From BOG-1155 sp963717985 (GTDB taxonomy: Bacteria; Desulfobacterota; Syntrophorhabdia; Syntrophorhabdales; WCHB1-27), in assembly GCA_963717985.1 (NCBI GenBank), contig CAVQYC010000002.1:1-64000 (forward strand): 64,000 bases of DNA, in the 5' to 3' direction. The notes under the pieces were generated by a model, which worked only from the letters and a program-made list of their open reading frames with translations, was not told the DNA's origin and made no database searches. The position numbers were made by a program, and so were the translations under genes. Shown here one piece after another: positions 8,676 to 17,725 of this stretch. The stretch's first letter is position 1. Every line of letters starts with the position of its first letter.

Positions 8676-9989
8676 CTAGAGTAAGGTGTCGAGTTTTATC
8701 GGGAGGAAAAAAATTGTGTCGTTCCTCTTCACCTGATAAAGAATATAGTTCCTTCGCAAGCCTTCCACCATAAGCGCGGTGAACGATTCTTTACCCGCCA
8801 CTTCCGCGTTGTTGATCCTGATGATCACGTCGCCGGGCCTCAAGCCGTAACGCTCGCCCAGGCCGCCCTTCATCACCTTGGTCACCACCACGCCCTTCTG
8901 CTGCCGAACTTTGAACTTAAGCCGCGCGTAGCCTTCGATATCGGAGAGGCGGACCCCGCACAGGCGCTCGTCGAGGGGAGTGGGCACGTAGGCAGCGCTC
9001 TTTTCGCTGGTCTCGACCGTGAACCTCTCGTTCCCCCTGGCCACCTTCAACGGGCCTTTGCCGGTCAAAACGGCCTTCCTGAAAAGGTTCTGGAACTTCA
9101 TCCCCTCCCGGATCTTTTTGTTGTCAAGCTCGATGATCCTGTCGCCTACCTTCATACCCCCCAATTCCGCCGGGCTGCCGGGTATCACCCCGTTTACGTA
9201 CAGGTATTGGCCGCTCTCGTCCCTCCTCATCTCCACAAAGAGACCGAATATGGGACGCTTCCCCACGTGTTCGAGGAATTCCTGGAGCATGGCCATTACG
9301 TCGTCTATGGGGATGGCGAACCCGATCCCCTTACCCTCCTCATAGACGGCGGTCACAATCCCTAAGAGGTTCCCCTCTCCGTCAAGCAGGGCTCCGCCCG
9401 AGTTGCCGGGATTGATGGCCGCATCCGTCTGGATGAGGGTAGTGTAGACCCTGTCGTTGATCTTCACGCTCCTCCGCAGCGCGCTCACCACGCCCGTGGT
9501 GACTGAAGTGGGGAGGTCGTAGGGATTGCCGATGACAACCGCCCGCTCGCCCACGCGCGCGTTCCCCCTCGTCATTTTCAGGAAGGGAAACTCCTTTTTG
9601 CCGTCCTCCGTCTCGATCTTCAACAGGGCTATATCGATCTCCGGGTCCGCAGCGATCACATGGGCCTCGTATTCCTGGCGGTTGGTAAATTTGACGCGGA
9701 TGGTAACTGCCTTGGAGATGAGGTGTTCGTTGGTGACGATGATGCCGTTCGGGTCGAGTACCACACCCGACCCTATATTTTCCACGCTTTCCGCGTCATC
9801 GTCCGCGTCGGAAGCGAAAAATCGCTTGAAGAGACTCGTGGTCCTCTGTTCGTTCCGCCCTTTCGCCGCCTCTTCCGTCTTTATGTTGACGATCGCCTTG
9901 CTTGCGATCTCGACCACCCCGACCAGCTTGTCCTCTTTCGCAAGGAGAAGAACCGGGCAAAAAAGCAGGAGAATAACTACGGAATCTAT
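8676..9989 (-). CDS. HtrA/Deg-type serine protease with two PDZ domains
   Basis: Periplasmic trypsin-like protease/chaperone family. The triad is visible: H in IVTNEHLI, D in EIDIALLKIE and S in NPGNSGGAL. Two PDZ domains follow (VIPGSPAELGGMKVGDRI; VMKGGLGERYGLRPGDVI). The in-frame GTG at 9917 gives 413 aa but no export signal. Reading further upstream in frame gives SVVILLLFCPVLLLA, a hydrophobic signal-like segment, back to the coaBC stop. No ATG, GTG or TTG exists there: an ATA at 9987-9989 sits where ATG would be expected. The true start is probably 9989, through a one-base error or a rare start codon. A second homologue lies at 26422-27878. Confidence 0.85.
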   Translation of the reverse strand: MDSVVILLLFCPVLLLAKEDKLVGVVEIASKAIVNIKTEEAAKGRNEQRTTSLFKRFFASDADDDAESVENIGSGVVLDPNGIIVTNEHLISKAVTIRVKFTNRQEYEAHVIAADPEIDIALLKIETEDGKKEFPFLKMTRGNARVGERAVVIGNPYDLPTSVTTGVVSALRRSVKINDRVYTTLIQTDAAINPGNSGGALLDGEGNLLGIVTAVYEEGKGIGFAIPIDDVMAMLQEFLEHVGKRPIFGLFVEMRRDESGQYLYVNGVIPGSPAELGGMKVGDRIIELDNKKIREGMKFQNLFRKAVLTGKGPLKVARGNERFTVETSEKSAAYVPTPLDERLCGVRLSDIEGYARLKFKVRQQKGVVVTKVMKGGLGERYGLRPGDVIIRINNAEVAGKESFTALMVEGLRRNYILYQVKRNDTIFFLPIKLDTLL

Positions 9990-9992
9990 GTT

Positions 9993-11231
9993 TCAGTACC
10001 AGTCCTCTTCGGTCTTTTTCTTCTTTTTTGCCACCTTGAGCGCCTCGTCCAGTATAATCTGGCGCGATCTCGTCCTTTGAGAGCTGGGGCACGTGTATTG
10101 CCCTGCCGCCCGCATCGATGATCGTCACCTCATTGTCGTCCGCTCCGAAGCCTATGCCGCTTTTCGACACATCGTTCGCCACGATGAGATCGAGATGCTT
10201 CCGCCGCAGCTTATCCCTGGCATGCTCGACAACGTTTTCCGTCTCCGCTGCAAAGCCGACAAGCACGCGGTCGCCGATAATCCGCCCGAGTTCTTCGAGG
10301 ATATCCGGATTTTTCGTCAGGGTAAGGGTGATTTCGTCCCGGCCGATCTTCTTCTTGATCTTCTCGCAGCTTTCCTCCTTGCACCGGTAGTCGGCCACGG
10401 CCGCCGCTTTGATGATCACCGACGCCCGCCGCTGTTCTTCCATCACGACCGCCCTCATCTGCTCGGCGGTCACCACGTTGATGGCCCGGATATCGTTTCT
10501 CGGCGGCGGCAGGGACGTGATCCCCGTAACGAGGACCACTTCCGCCCCCCTTCTCCTTGCGATCTTTGCGATGGCGTATCCCATCTTCCCCGAGGAGCGG
10601 TTGGTGATGCACCGTACCGGGTCGATGAACTCGATGGTGGGGCCCGCCGTGACCAGGACCCTTTGATCGAGGTAATCCTTCTCCGTAAAGATATCCTCCA
10701 TCTGCTCCACAATATCTTCAATGGGGGGCAGCCTGCCCTTCCCCTGCCACCCGCACGCGAGGTCGCCCGAGGCCGGCTCCATAAACTGATACCCGTTCTC
10801 TCTCAGCTTCTCTATGTTCCCCTGGACGATGCTGCTCTCCCACATCTTCGTATTCATAGAAGGGACGAAGAGGACCGGGACCCTGGTCGCCATCACCATG
10901 GTCGTGAGAAAATCATCCGCTATGCCGTTCGCGACCTTCCCGATCATATTTGCCGTGGCCGGGGCTATCACCATCTGGTCTGCAATGTCCGAGAGCGCTA
11001 TATGGCCTATCTTACCGCCCGCCATAAGCTCGAACATGTCATGGGTGACGGGTTGCCGGAAATGGTCTGGAAGGTCAGGGGGGTGATGAACTCCATGGCG
11101 TTTTTCGTCATGACCACATGCACGTTCGCCCCCAGCTTGGTCAATGCGCGCACCAGCTCGGTAATCTTATAGGCGGCGATGCCCCCGGTGACGCCGACGA
11201 TGATCTCCCTTTTTTGCAGCATGGTAAACAT
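9993..11231 (-). CDS. coaBC: Phosphopantothenoylcysteine decarboxylase/phosphopantothenate-cysteine ligase (two frameshifts)
   Basis: Bifunctional CoA-synthesis enzyme. It joins cysteine to 4'-phosphopantothenate (CoaB) and decarboxylates the product with FMN (CoaC). The N-terminal flavoprotein domain starts IIVGVTGGIAAYKITELVR and continues, after a frame change near 11040, with MFELMAGGKIGHIALSDIAD and MVIAPATANMIGK. The CoaB half has TAGPTIEFIDPVR and VGFAAETENV. A second frame change near 10070 separates LSKDEIA from the proper C-terminus QIILDEALKVAKKKKKTEE, ending at 9993-9995. Two single-base insertions explain both. The gene is normally essential, so these are probably sequence errors. 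Confidence 0.9.
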
Positions 11232-11251
11232 AAGGACAGCGACCCTCTTTC

Positions 11252-12472
11252 CTAGATATTCAGACCTGTCTTTCGCACAATCCTCGTGAACAGGTTCGCT
11301 TTCGGCACGTACACGGGCGACACGATGTCGACCTTCCCGACTACCTCATTGTCGAGCTGGAAGAGCATCTCTCCGAGCTTCTGCCCTTGCTTCACCTCGC
11401 CTTTCACGGCGACCGGCACTGACACCACACGCTTTATCTCTTTCTTCTTTGCCCGCAGGCACGGAATATTCACATCGGCCGCGGCCACGCCTTTTATCTT
11501 CCGGTATCTGCCGTCGGGCAGGGCGATCTCTTTCTCGACCTGCTCACCCTTCTTCGCCAGGCTCACCACGGTATACTCCCCGAAATACTTCTTCAGCTTC
11601 TCCACCGCAAGGCCGTCCCGCGCCTGAGCCGTGGGGCTCCCCATTACCACGGCGATAAACCGCAGCTCTCCCTTCTTTGCCGTGGCCGTCACGTTGTAGC
11701 CCGTGCTCCGGTAGTAGCCCGTCTTCAGCCCGTCCACTTCAGGCATCCGGGAAAGAAGCTTGTTGTGGTTATTGAGTATGAAGGTCCCGTTCCTGAATTC
11801 GCCCGTTTTTGTCGACGTCCACTCGATCATCTTCGGGTATTTCAGGACCTCCCGCGCAAGGAGCGCCATATCATAACAGGACGTAAGGTCTTCCTTCTGA
11901 TCTTTCCCCGGCGGCAGGCCGTGGACTGAATTGAATTCCGTATCGTTCATACCCAGGGATTTCGCCTTCTCGTTCATCAGCGTCCACAAAATCCCCGCTC
12001 GTCCCCGCGATCAACTCGGCGACCGCGTGGGCCGCATCGTTGGCGGAAGCGATCAGCATGGCCCGCATCATGTCTTCGAGGGTGAAGACCTCCCCCTCCT
12101 TGAGGTACACCTGGCTGCCCCCGATAGCGGCGGCCTCCCTCGATACCGGCACCTTGTCGGTCAGGTGGACCTCCCCCTTCGCGATCTTGTCGAGGACGAT
12201 GCAGGCCGTCATCAGCTTCGCCATGCTCGCGGGGGCTCGCTTTTCATGCATGTTCTGCTCTTCCAGCACCTTGCCCGTCCAGGCCTCCATCACCACGTAC
12301 GCCTTGGCGGGCTCCTCGGCGACTTTTTCCGCACGCGGCCCGGAGGCGGACGCGGACTGCCCATGACGGCCCTTCTTTACCGGACCGGCTTTTGCGAAAG
12401 CCCCGCCGGCGCAGCAAAAAAACAACAAATCACAAATAGAATGACAAGATGCTTGACATGATGTTTTCTCAT
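11252..12472 (-). CDS. D-alanyl-D-alanine carboxypeptidase, S11 family (frameshifted)
   Basis: DacA-type penicillin-binding protein that trims the terminal D-Ala from peptidoglycan stem peptides in the periplasm. All three active-site motifs are present: SMAK in APASMAKLMTAC, SAN in LIASANDAAH and KTG in DGLKTGYYR. A C-terminal PBP5-like domain ends in a tail that may be an amphipathic anchor. The likely start is the ATG at 12470-12472, giving RKHHVKHLVILFVICC as a signal peptide. Frame changes occur in the T-run near 12415-12425 and near 11985-12000. The core domains are conserved in length and sequence. Confidence 0.85.
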
Positions 12473-12484
12473 ATCCCCGTACCC

Positions 12485-13242
12485 TTACTTCTCGTAGCAT
12501 TTTGTCCGTAAATACCTTCAGGAGGTCGATGGGGAGCGGGAAGATGATGGTCGAGTTCTTCTCCGTCGCGATCTCCACGAGTGTCGTCAGATAGCGGAGC
12601 TGGAGCGCCATGGGGTTCTGGGAGAGTATGTCGGCGGCCTCGTGCAGCTTTGTCGACGCCTGGAACTCACCCTCGGCGCTGATGACCTTCGCCCGTCTCT
12701 CACGCTCCGCCTCGGCCTGGCGCGCGATGGCGCGCTGCATCTCCTGGGGCAGGTCGACATTCTTCACCTCGACGTTCGACACCTTGATGCCCCACGGCTC
12801 GGTGTGCTTGTCGAGTATCTCCTGAAGCCGCTCGTTGATCTTCTCGCGGTGGGAGAGCAGCTCGTCGAGCTCCGCCTGGCCGAGCACGCTCCGCAGCGTG
12901 GTCTGGGAGAGCTGGCTCGTCGCGTAGAGGAAGTTCTCCACGTCTATGATCGCCTTCATCGGCTCGATCACGCGGAAGTAGACGACGGCGTTCACCTTGA
13001 TGGAGACGTTGTCCCTCGTGATCACGTCCTGGGGGGGCACGTCATGGACGACGGTCCGCAAGGCTCACCTTCACCATCCTGTCGATAATCGGGATCAGGA
13101 TGATAAGACCCGGCCCCTTTGGCTTACCCAGCACGCGGCCAAGGCGAAAAATCACGCCCCGCTCGTACTCGTTCAGTATCTTGATCGCCATCGCGAGAAA
13201 GATAACAACCACTACCAGGACAAAAAAATAGACCGGCATCAT
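12485..13242 (-). CDS. Slipin/stomatin-like SPFH protein (frameshifted)
   Basis: Membrane-anchored SPFH family protein. An N-terminal transmembrane segment (VYFFVLVVVVIFLAMAI) is followed by NEYERGVIFRLGRV, the bacterial slipin signature, and the SPFH core (DVITRDNVSIKVNAVVYFRV; EMQRAIARQAEAERERRAKV). The frame changes near 13060 between VKVSL and RTVVHDVPPQDV. The 3' end is uncertain and runs up to the carboxypeptidase start. Its ATG overlaps the nfeD stop; nfeD-slipin pairs are a conserved operon in bacteria and archaea, where the NfeD serine protease is proposed to act on the slipin. Confidence 0.85.
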
Positions 13243-14598
13243 GACCCCCCTTCTTTTTTGACTTTCACCACCATTCCGTCCAGGGCGATGACCCTTACCC
13301 GCTCACCAGCGCGGACGGGCGTCGTCGCTCACCGCATCCCACAACTCCCCGTGGACAAACACCTTGCCCATAGGAGAGATATCGGTCCTTGCCGACCCGA
13401 TCTCTCCGATCAGCCCCTCCCGGCCCGTTTTTACCTTTGAGAACTGGGCTTTAACGGCATATGATAACACACCGACGAAAAATATTATAGAGAACGGCCA
13501 CCACAGCCGCTATCGATTGCCAGGACAGGGAAAGCCAGCTTGAAGGCAGGTCAATCAGCATGATAGAGCCTATCATAATCGAGACGGCGCCTGCAACGCT
13601 GAGCAGGCCGTAGCTCGCCACCTTCAGCTCCAGGACGAAAAAGATGATGCCGAGGATGATCAGGGAAAGGCCCGCATAGCTTATGGGGATGGTCTGAAAG
13701 GCGTAAAATGCGAGGATCAGGCAGATAGTCCCCATCACACCGGGAAAGACCGCGCCGGGTGAGTATATCTCGAAAAGTATGCCGTAGAACCCTATCATCA
13801 TGAGCAGGTAGGCGACATTCGGGTCGCTGATATAGGAGAGCAGCGTGTACTTGAACGGGGTCTCGACCGCAACGATCTTCGCCCCTTTCGTCGCGAGGGC
13901 AACCCGCTTTGCGCCCACCTCAACCACCTTCCCGTCCACCTGCGCCAGCAGGTCATCGACGCTGCTCGCCACCACGTCGATCACACGGCCTTTCAGGGCC
14001 TCGTCCGCGGTGATGGAGACGCTCTCCCTCACCGCCCTTGCCGCCCAGTCTGACGTTCCGCCCCCGCTTCGCGGCCAGGCTCCTCGCATAAGCCTGCGCA
14101 TCCTGAACGACCTTCGCCATCATCTCCTTGTCCATCTTCTCTTTGCTGATGCCGCCGATGCTCACCGGATGGGCCGCGCCCACGTTGGTGCCGGGCGCCA
14201 TGGCGGCCACCTGCGCAGCGATAAGGATGATCGTCCCGGCCGATGCGGCCCTGGCCCCCGACGGGTAGTACGTAGACGATCACGGGCAGGGGGGCCTCCA
14301 TTATGGCCTTCACGATATCCCTCATGGACGTGTCGAGGCCGCCCGGCGTATCGAGCAGGATAAGGAGGGCTGCGCACCCGGCGCTACCCGCGTTCTTTAT
14401 GGACTCGGAGATAAACTGTGCAGCAGGAGGGCCGATGACCCCGTGTACTTTGATCTCGTAAACTGCTTTTGTGAGGGGGGAGGCTTCGACGGCTTTGCCG
14501 GTGGAGGGGGCGCTGAGCCCCGGTAATTGTGCATACCCCGGCGCTGCCGCGAGCACCATGAGAACCAGGCACAGCAAGAAAGGAAGAAATCTTTTCAT
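13239..14598 (-). CDS. NfeD family membrane-bound serine protease, long form (several frameshifts)
   Basis: Pieces in different frames assemble into a full-length NfeD1b protein of ~450 aa. A signal peptide (MKRFLPFLLCLVLMVLAAAP) leads a ClpP/SppA-like domain (VIGPPAAQFI; LLILLDTPGGLD; AAMAPGTNVGAAHPV). Membrane segments (AYLLMMIGFYGILFEIY and following) and a C-terminal OB-fold (GREGLIGEIGSA; RVRVIALDGMVVKV) follow. Frame changes occur near 14270, 14050, 13470 and 13320. The ATG overlaps the coaD stop (ATGA). A 61-bp double-hairpin repeat lies in frame just after the signal peptide and encodes LPGLSAPSTGKAVEASPLT. Four indels in a gene whose domains are otherwise complete point to base-calling errors. 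Confidence 0.85.
14472..14532 (+). repeat. Double-hairpin dispersed element, copy 2, inside nfeD
   Basis: Begins TGAGGGGGGAGGCTTCG and ends CCCCGGTAATTGTGC. Hairpin 1 is ACGGC-TTT-GCCGG and hairpin 2 is GGGGC-GCTGA-GCCCC. On the nfeD strand it is translated into ~20 residues at the mature N-terminus, where extra sequence is easily tolerated. Confidence 0.8.
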
Positions 14599-15082
14599 GG
14601 ATTGCCGAGTTTCTTCTTCAAAGCCTCCGCAACGACATCCGGCACGCACTGCGCGATCGAACCGCCGAAGCTCGCGACCTCTTTTATGGTCCTGGAGCTG
14701 ACGAAGAAATAGTCTTTGCTCGTCATCATGAAGACCGTATCCACCTCGGCGTTCAGGGTTCTGTTCATGGAGGCCATCTGGAACTCGTACTCAAAATCGC
14801 TCATGGCCCTTAGGCCGCGGATGACGAACCTGGCGTGCATTCTTGTCACATAGTCCACGAGCAGCCCCTCGAAGCTGTCGATGATGACGTTGCCGTTGTT
14901 TCCACCGACTGCCGGATAAGCTCTTTGCGCTCCTCTACGGTGAAAAGGCCCTCTTTTTGCATGTTATAGGCGATGGCGACGATCACGGTGTCGAAAAGCT
15001 CGAGTCCCCTTTCAAGGATATCGAGATGGCCGTAGGTAATTGGGTCAAAGGAACCGGGGTAAATGCCAATTTTTTCTTTCAT
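14595..15082 (-). CDS. coaD: Phosphopantetheine adenylyltransferase (one frameshift)
   Basis: CoaD transfers AMP from ATP to 4'-phosphopantetheine, the penultimate CoA step. The N-terminus has the nucleotidyltransferase motif YPGSFDPITYGHLDI. The C-terminal half has VIRGLRAMSDFEYEFQMASMN and the SSRTIKEVASFGG motif that binds ATP. The two halves are in different frames, broken near 14880-14910 between RQSVET and the expected NVIIDSFEGLLVDYV. Together they give ~162 aa, the family's usual length. It lies between rsmD and nfeD; rsmD-coaD is a common gene pair. With coaBC in the same operon, two steps of CoA synthesis are clustered here. Confidence 0.9.
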
Positions 15083-15141
15083 CGCGCAGCTCCTTTTGCA
15101 TGGGGATACCAGGAAAGCGATTCACATTGCGCACACGCGCG

Positions 15142-15699
15142 CTACCCGCACGTGAGCATCGTCAGCGCCGTGTCGCCGTATTTGTGGGTGTGCACTTTAA
15201 ACCTTTCTTCCAGCGAGGTTCCCAGACCCTCCCGTTTTGAATGCTCGAACACGAGGACCGTATGGGCGCGGCAGAGCCGGTGCGCTCCGAGCAGCTCCAG
15301 GCTGGCCGCAACATAGCCCATCTCGTAAGGAGGGTCGGCAAAAATCACGTCGAACGTTTTCCCCTGTTTACCGAGCATGGGCACGGCATATCTTACATCC
15401 ATATTCACGACAAGACAATCTTTATCTAAGGCGAGATCCTTAAGATTCCCGCGCAGCAAAGAAACAGTGCGCGGCGCCTTCTCGACCGCCGTCACGGAGG
15501 CCGCGCCCCGGCTCAGGGCCTCAAGGGTGAAAGAGCCGGCGCCGGCGAAGAGGTCGAGCACGTCAAGACCGGCGACGTCGCCCAGGAGGTTGAAGACGGC
15601 CTGCCTGACCTTTGCCGAGGTGTACCTGGTCCGGCCATCCCGGCTGATGGCTATCTGTCTGCCCTTGTGCGTTCCGCCGGTGATCCTGATCCCCGCCAT
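15142..15699 (-). CDS. rsmD: 16S rRNA (guanine(966)-N2)-methyltransferase
   Basis: 185 aa, intact. RsmD methylates G966 of 16S rRNA in the assembled 30S subunit. The sequence shows the N-terminal ITGGTHKGRQI motif with TRYTSAKVRQAVFNLL, the SAM-binding DLFAGAGSFTLEALSRGA and the catalytic IFADPPYEMGY (DPPY). It is the first gene of the minus-strand operon running down to 8311 and lies 59 bp upstream of coaD. No frameshift is seen, unlike most genes behind it. Confidence 0.95.
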   Translation of the reverse strand: MAGIRITGGTHKGRQIAISRDGRTRYTSAKVRQAVFNLLGDVAGLDVLDLFAGAGSFTLEALSRGAASVTAVEKAPRTVSLLRGNLKDLALDKDCLVVNMDVRYAVPMLGKQGKTFDVIFADPPYEMGYVAASLELLGAHRLCRAHTVLVFEHSKREGLGTSLEERFKVHTHKYGDTALTMLTCG

Positions 15700-15921
15700 T
15701 TTTGCTTCTCACGCCTTCCGCCAATAGTGTGTGCTATTTCGGGGTTCTTTGTCAAAAAAGGGGGATGTCGGGAACATGAAGGGGTCTGGTGATAAAAATC
15801 TGTTATTTTCGTATTTTTCAGGCCCCGAACAGCACGATAATTGTTGACTTACTCGGCTCGATGAGATAAGGTCATCAGGCGGGCTTACTGCAATAATTCT
15901 AAAATGGAGGAGCAACAGAAC

Positions 15922-16125
15922 ATGGCGCAAGGAACTGTCAAGTGGTTTAACGATTCGAAAGGCTTTGGATTCATCACCCAAGACGACGGTGGGGACATTT
16001 TTGTCCATCATTCCGCCATTCAAAGCGACGGTTTCAGGTCTTTGTCCGAAGGCCAAAGAGTTGAATTCGAGGTCGTGAAGGGGCCGAAGGGCCCGAGCGC
16101 GTCGAACGTCAGGAAAATAAAATAG
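15922..16125 (+). CDS. Cold-shock-domain protein (CspA family)
   Basis: 67 aa from the ATG at 15922. An earlier in-frame ATG at 15904 overlaps the GGAGG Shine-Dalgarno (15906-15910) that fits the second ATG, so the second is preferred. Single cold-shock OB-fold with RNP1 (KGFGFITQ) and RNP2 (DIFVHHSAI). These proteins bind single-stranded RNA/DNA and melt mRNA structure. The long AT-rich leader before it (15730-15903) may act as a thermosensing 5' UTR, as in characterised cspA genes. A strong terminator follows. Confidence 0.95.
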   Translation: MAQGTVKWFNDSKGFGFITQDDGGDIFVHHSAIQSDGFRSLSEGQRVEFEVVKGPKGPSASNVRKIK

Positions 16126-16169
16126 GCAGCAGGGAATACCGGCGGATTCAACCGGCGCAAAGGGCCAAA

Positions 16170-16206
16170 AGGACCGGCGTATACTTCGTTCCTGCCGGTC
16201 CTCTTT
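16170..16206 (+). terminator. Rho-independent terminator of the cold-shock gene
   Basis: Perfect 9-bp stem AGGACCGGC (16170-16178) and GCCGGTCCT (16194-16202), followed by CTTTT. Confidence 0.75.
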
Positions 16207-16414
16207 TGAAGTCGGCGGATGCGCAAGATCTCACCCACCGCGCTTTCGCGCTCGGTACGCACTTCACCTGTGACTTGCAGGTATCTGCTCCCGGATCGTG
16301 AGTCTTGACGGTTTCAAAAATGCTTTGTACCCGATGACAACCCGGCCGGCAACGGACGCGGGGAGGCAAATCGAGTGCAGGTCCCTATACCTTTTTTCCT
16401 AGGAAAGCCTCAAA

Positions 16415-16436
16415 GCGGGGGCTCAAAAGCCCCCGC
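16415..16436 (+). promoter_or_regulatory. Strong hairpin just upstream of a small gene
   Basis: Perfect 9-bp stem GCGGGGGCT/AGCCCCCGC with loop CAAA, ending 24 bases before the ATG at 16461. No U-tract follows, so it may be a 5' UTR structure rather than a terminator. Confidence 0.5.
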
Positions 16437-16460
16437 AAGAGGAAAGAAAGCGGGTGTGCG

Positions 16461-16712
16461 ATGGAGAAGCGGCTTCAAAAGCTGACGACCGAAGAAGTCG
16501 AGCGAATAAAAAAATTCTACGAGTACGGGCCCATGGTGAAAAGGCCGATCGATGAAGAATTAGCCCGAAAGGGATGGCTCCAGCCGAACGATGTGGTCGA
16601 GGGCGAAGTCCGGGCCTACGAGGTATCGGACGCGGCGTACTACAGGGGAAGACCGGTGCTCTTCACCGAGGCCGGAGCCGTGAAGGAGCAGTGGCTGCTC
16701 GAGGCAGAATAG
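16461..16712 (+). CDS. Small hypothetical protein
   Basis: 83 aa, acidic and helical at the N-terminus (LTTEEVERIKKFYEYGPM). No family is recognised. There is no signal peptide or membrane segment and no cysteine, so no metal site is evident. It stands alone between the cold-shock gene and a convergent radical-SAM gene, behind a strong hairpin. Its stop codon (TAG 16710-16712) is the first part of an AGGTCYTATA-type repeat. The frame and codon use look normal for the genome. Confidence 0.55.
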   Translation: MEKRLQKLTTEEVERIKKFYEYGPMVKRPIDEELARKGWLQPNDVVEGEVRAYEVSDAAYYRGRPVLFTEAGAVKEQWLLEAE

Positions 16713-16740
16713 GTCTTATAAGACTGATAGGACCTATATT
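16704..16740. repeat. AGGTCYTATA-type intergenic repeat, copy 2
   Basis: AATAGGTC and GACCTATAT are inverted around GTCTTATAAGAC, itself a perfect palindrome. It overlaps the stop codon of the upstream gene. Confidence 0.7.
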
Positions 16741-16777
16741 TTTTTCTATTCATCATTCACCATTCAACCCTATAGCC

Positions 16778-17701
16778 TCACCACGCCTGAAAGGGCTTCC
16801 TTTTCGTGAAATCGGGCCTGCAGGAGTGCGCACTCTCCAGTTCCTGGATGAAGACGTTCTCGAAGCCTTCCTCCCTCATGAGCGCGACCAACGGGTCGTA
16901 TTCATCACTCCTGATCCTCCGGTTGAGCAGCCGGTAGGCGTCCGCCCGGTGCGCGGGGTAATACTGGGACATAAGGCTGATCGCGGTTTCGGGGCCGAGG
17001 GCCTCTTTGATCCATGCGATGAGCCTTCTCGTACCCGCAAGGCCGCCGGGGAGCACAAGGTGCCTGATCAGCAGGCCCCGCCTGGCGACGCCCCGCTCCA
17101 CGACGAGGTCTCCCACCTGCGACTTCATCTCCGTGATCGCCTCCATGGCTCGCTCCGGGTAGCCGGGCGCGGCGGAAAGCATCGAAGCGACGCCACCACC
17201 CGCGTATTTGAGATCCGGCAGGTAAATATCGATAAGCCCGTCGAGCATGCGTATAGTCTCCCTACTCTCGTAGGCGTTCGTATTATAGAGGAAAGGGATG
17301 GCAACGCCGCGCACCCTCGCGCGCTTGATCGCAGCGGCTATTTGAGGCGCGTAGGGGGTCGGGCTGACGAGGTTGATGTTGTGGCAGCCCCTTCTTTCGA
17401 GGTCCATGAAGATATCGGCCAACTGCGCTACCGAGACCTTCTCGCCGGATTCAGCCTGGCTGATCTGGTAGTTCTGGCAAAAGACGCACCGCAGGTTGCA
17501 CGGCGAGAAGAAGACCGTGCCCGAGCCGCGCGTCCCCGATATGGGCGGCTCCTCCCCGAAGTGGGAGCCGTAATGGGCAATTACGCAATCAGCCCCGCAC
17601 GTGCAAAAGCCCCGCTCCCCCGCCAGACGATTCGCCCCGCATTTTTTCGGGCAGAGCTCGCAGTGGCCGAGGACCGCTAAGGCCGTGTCTTCCATACCCA
17701 T
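16778..17701 (-). CDS. Radical SAM protein, PflA-like (COG1313 type)
   Basis: 307 aa. The radical-SAM cluster motif CNLRCVFCQNYQIS (CX3CX2C) sits near residue 70. It is preceded by a cysteine-rich N-terminus (CELCPKKCGANR, GFCTCGAD), as in the group annotated as putative pyruvate-formate-lyase-activating proteins. FNTN-type and LPDLKY segments of the partial TIM barrel follow. The enzyme should bind a 4Fe-4S cluster and cleave SAM to a 5'-deoxyadenosyl radical. No glycyl-radical enzyme gene is adjacent, so the substrate is unknown. The frame is intact. Confidence 0.85.
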   Translation of the reverse strand: MGMEDTALAVLGHCELCPKKCGANRLAGERGFCTCGADCVIAHYGSHFGEEPPISGTRGSGTVFFSPCNLRCVFCQNYQISQAESGEKVSVAQLADIFMDLERRGCHNINLVSPTPYAPQIAAAIKRARVRGVAIPFLYNTNAYESRETIRMLDGLIDIYLPDLKYAGGGVASMLSAAPGYPERAMEAITEMKSQVGDLVVERGVARRGLLIRHLVLPGGLAGTRRLIAWIKEALGPETAISLMSQYYPAHRADAYRLLNRRIRSDEYDPLVALMREEGFENVFIQELESAHSCRPDFTKRKPFQAW

Positions 17702-17725
17702 AGTATAACCGGTTTCGGACCGTAA

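Noticed and set aside
10093..11172. 359-codon plus-strand ORF over coaBC
   Set aside because: The opposite strand encodes clear CoaBC motifs; this frame is low-complexity His/Arg/Pro-rich antisense.
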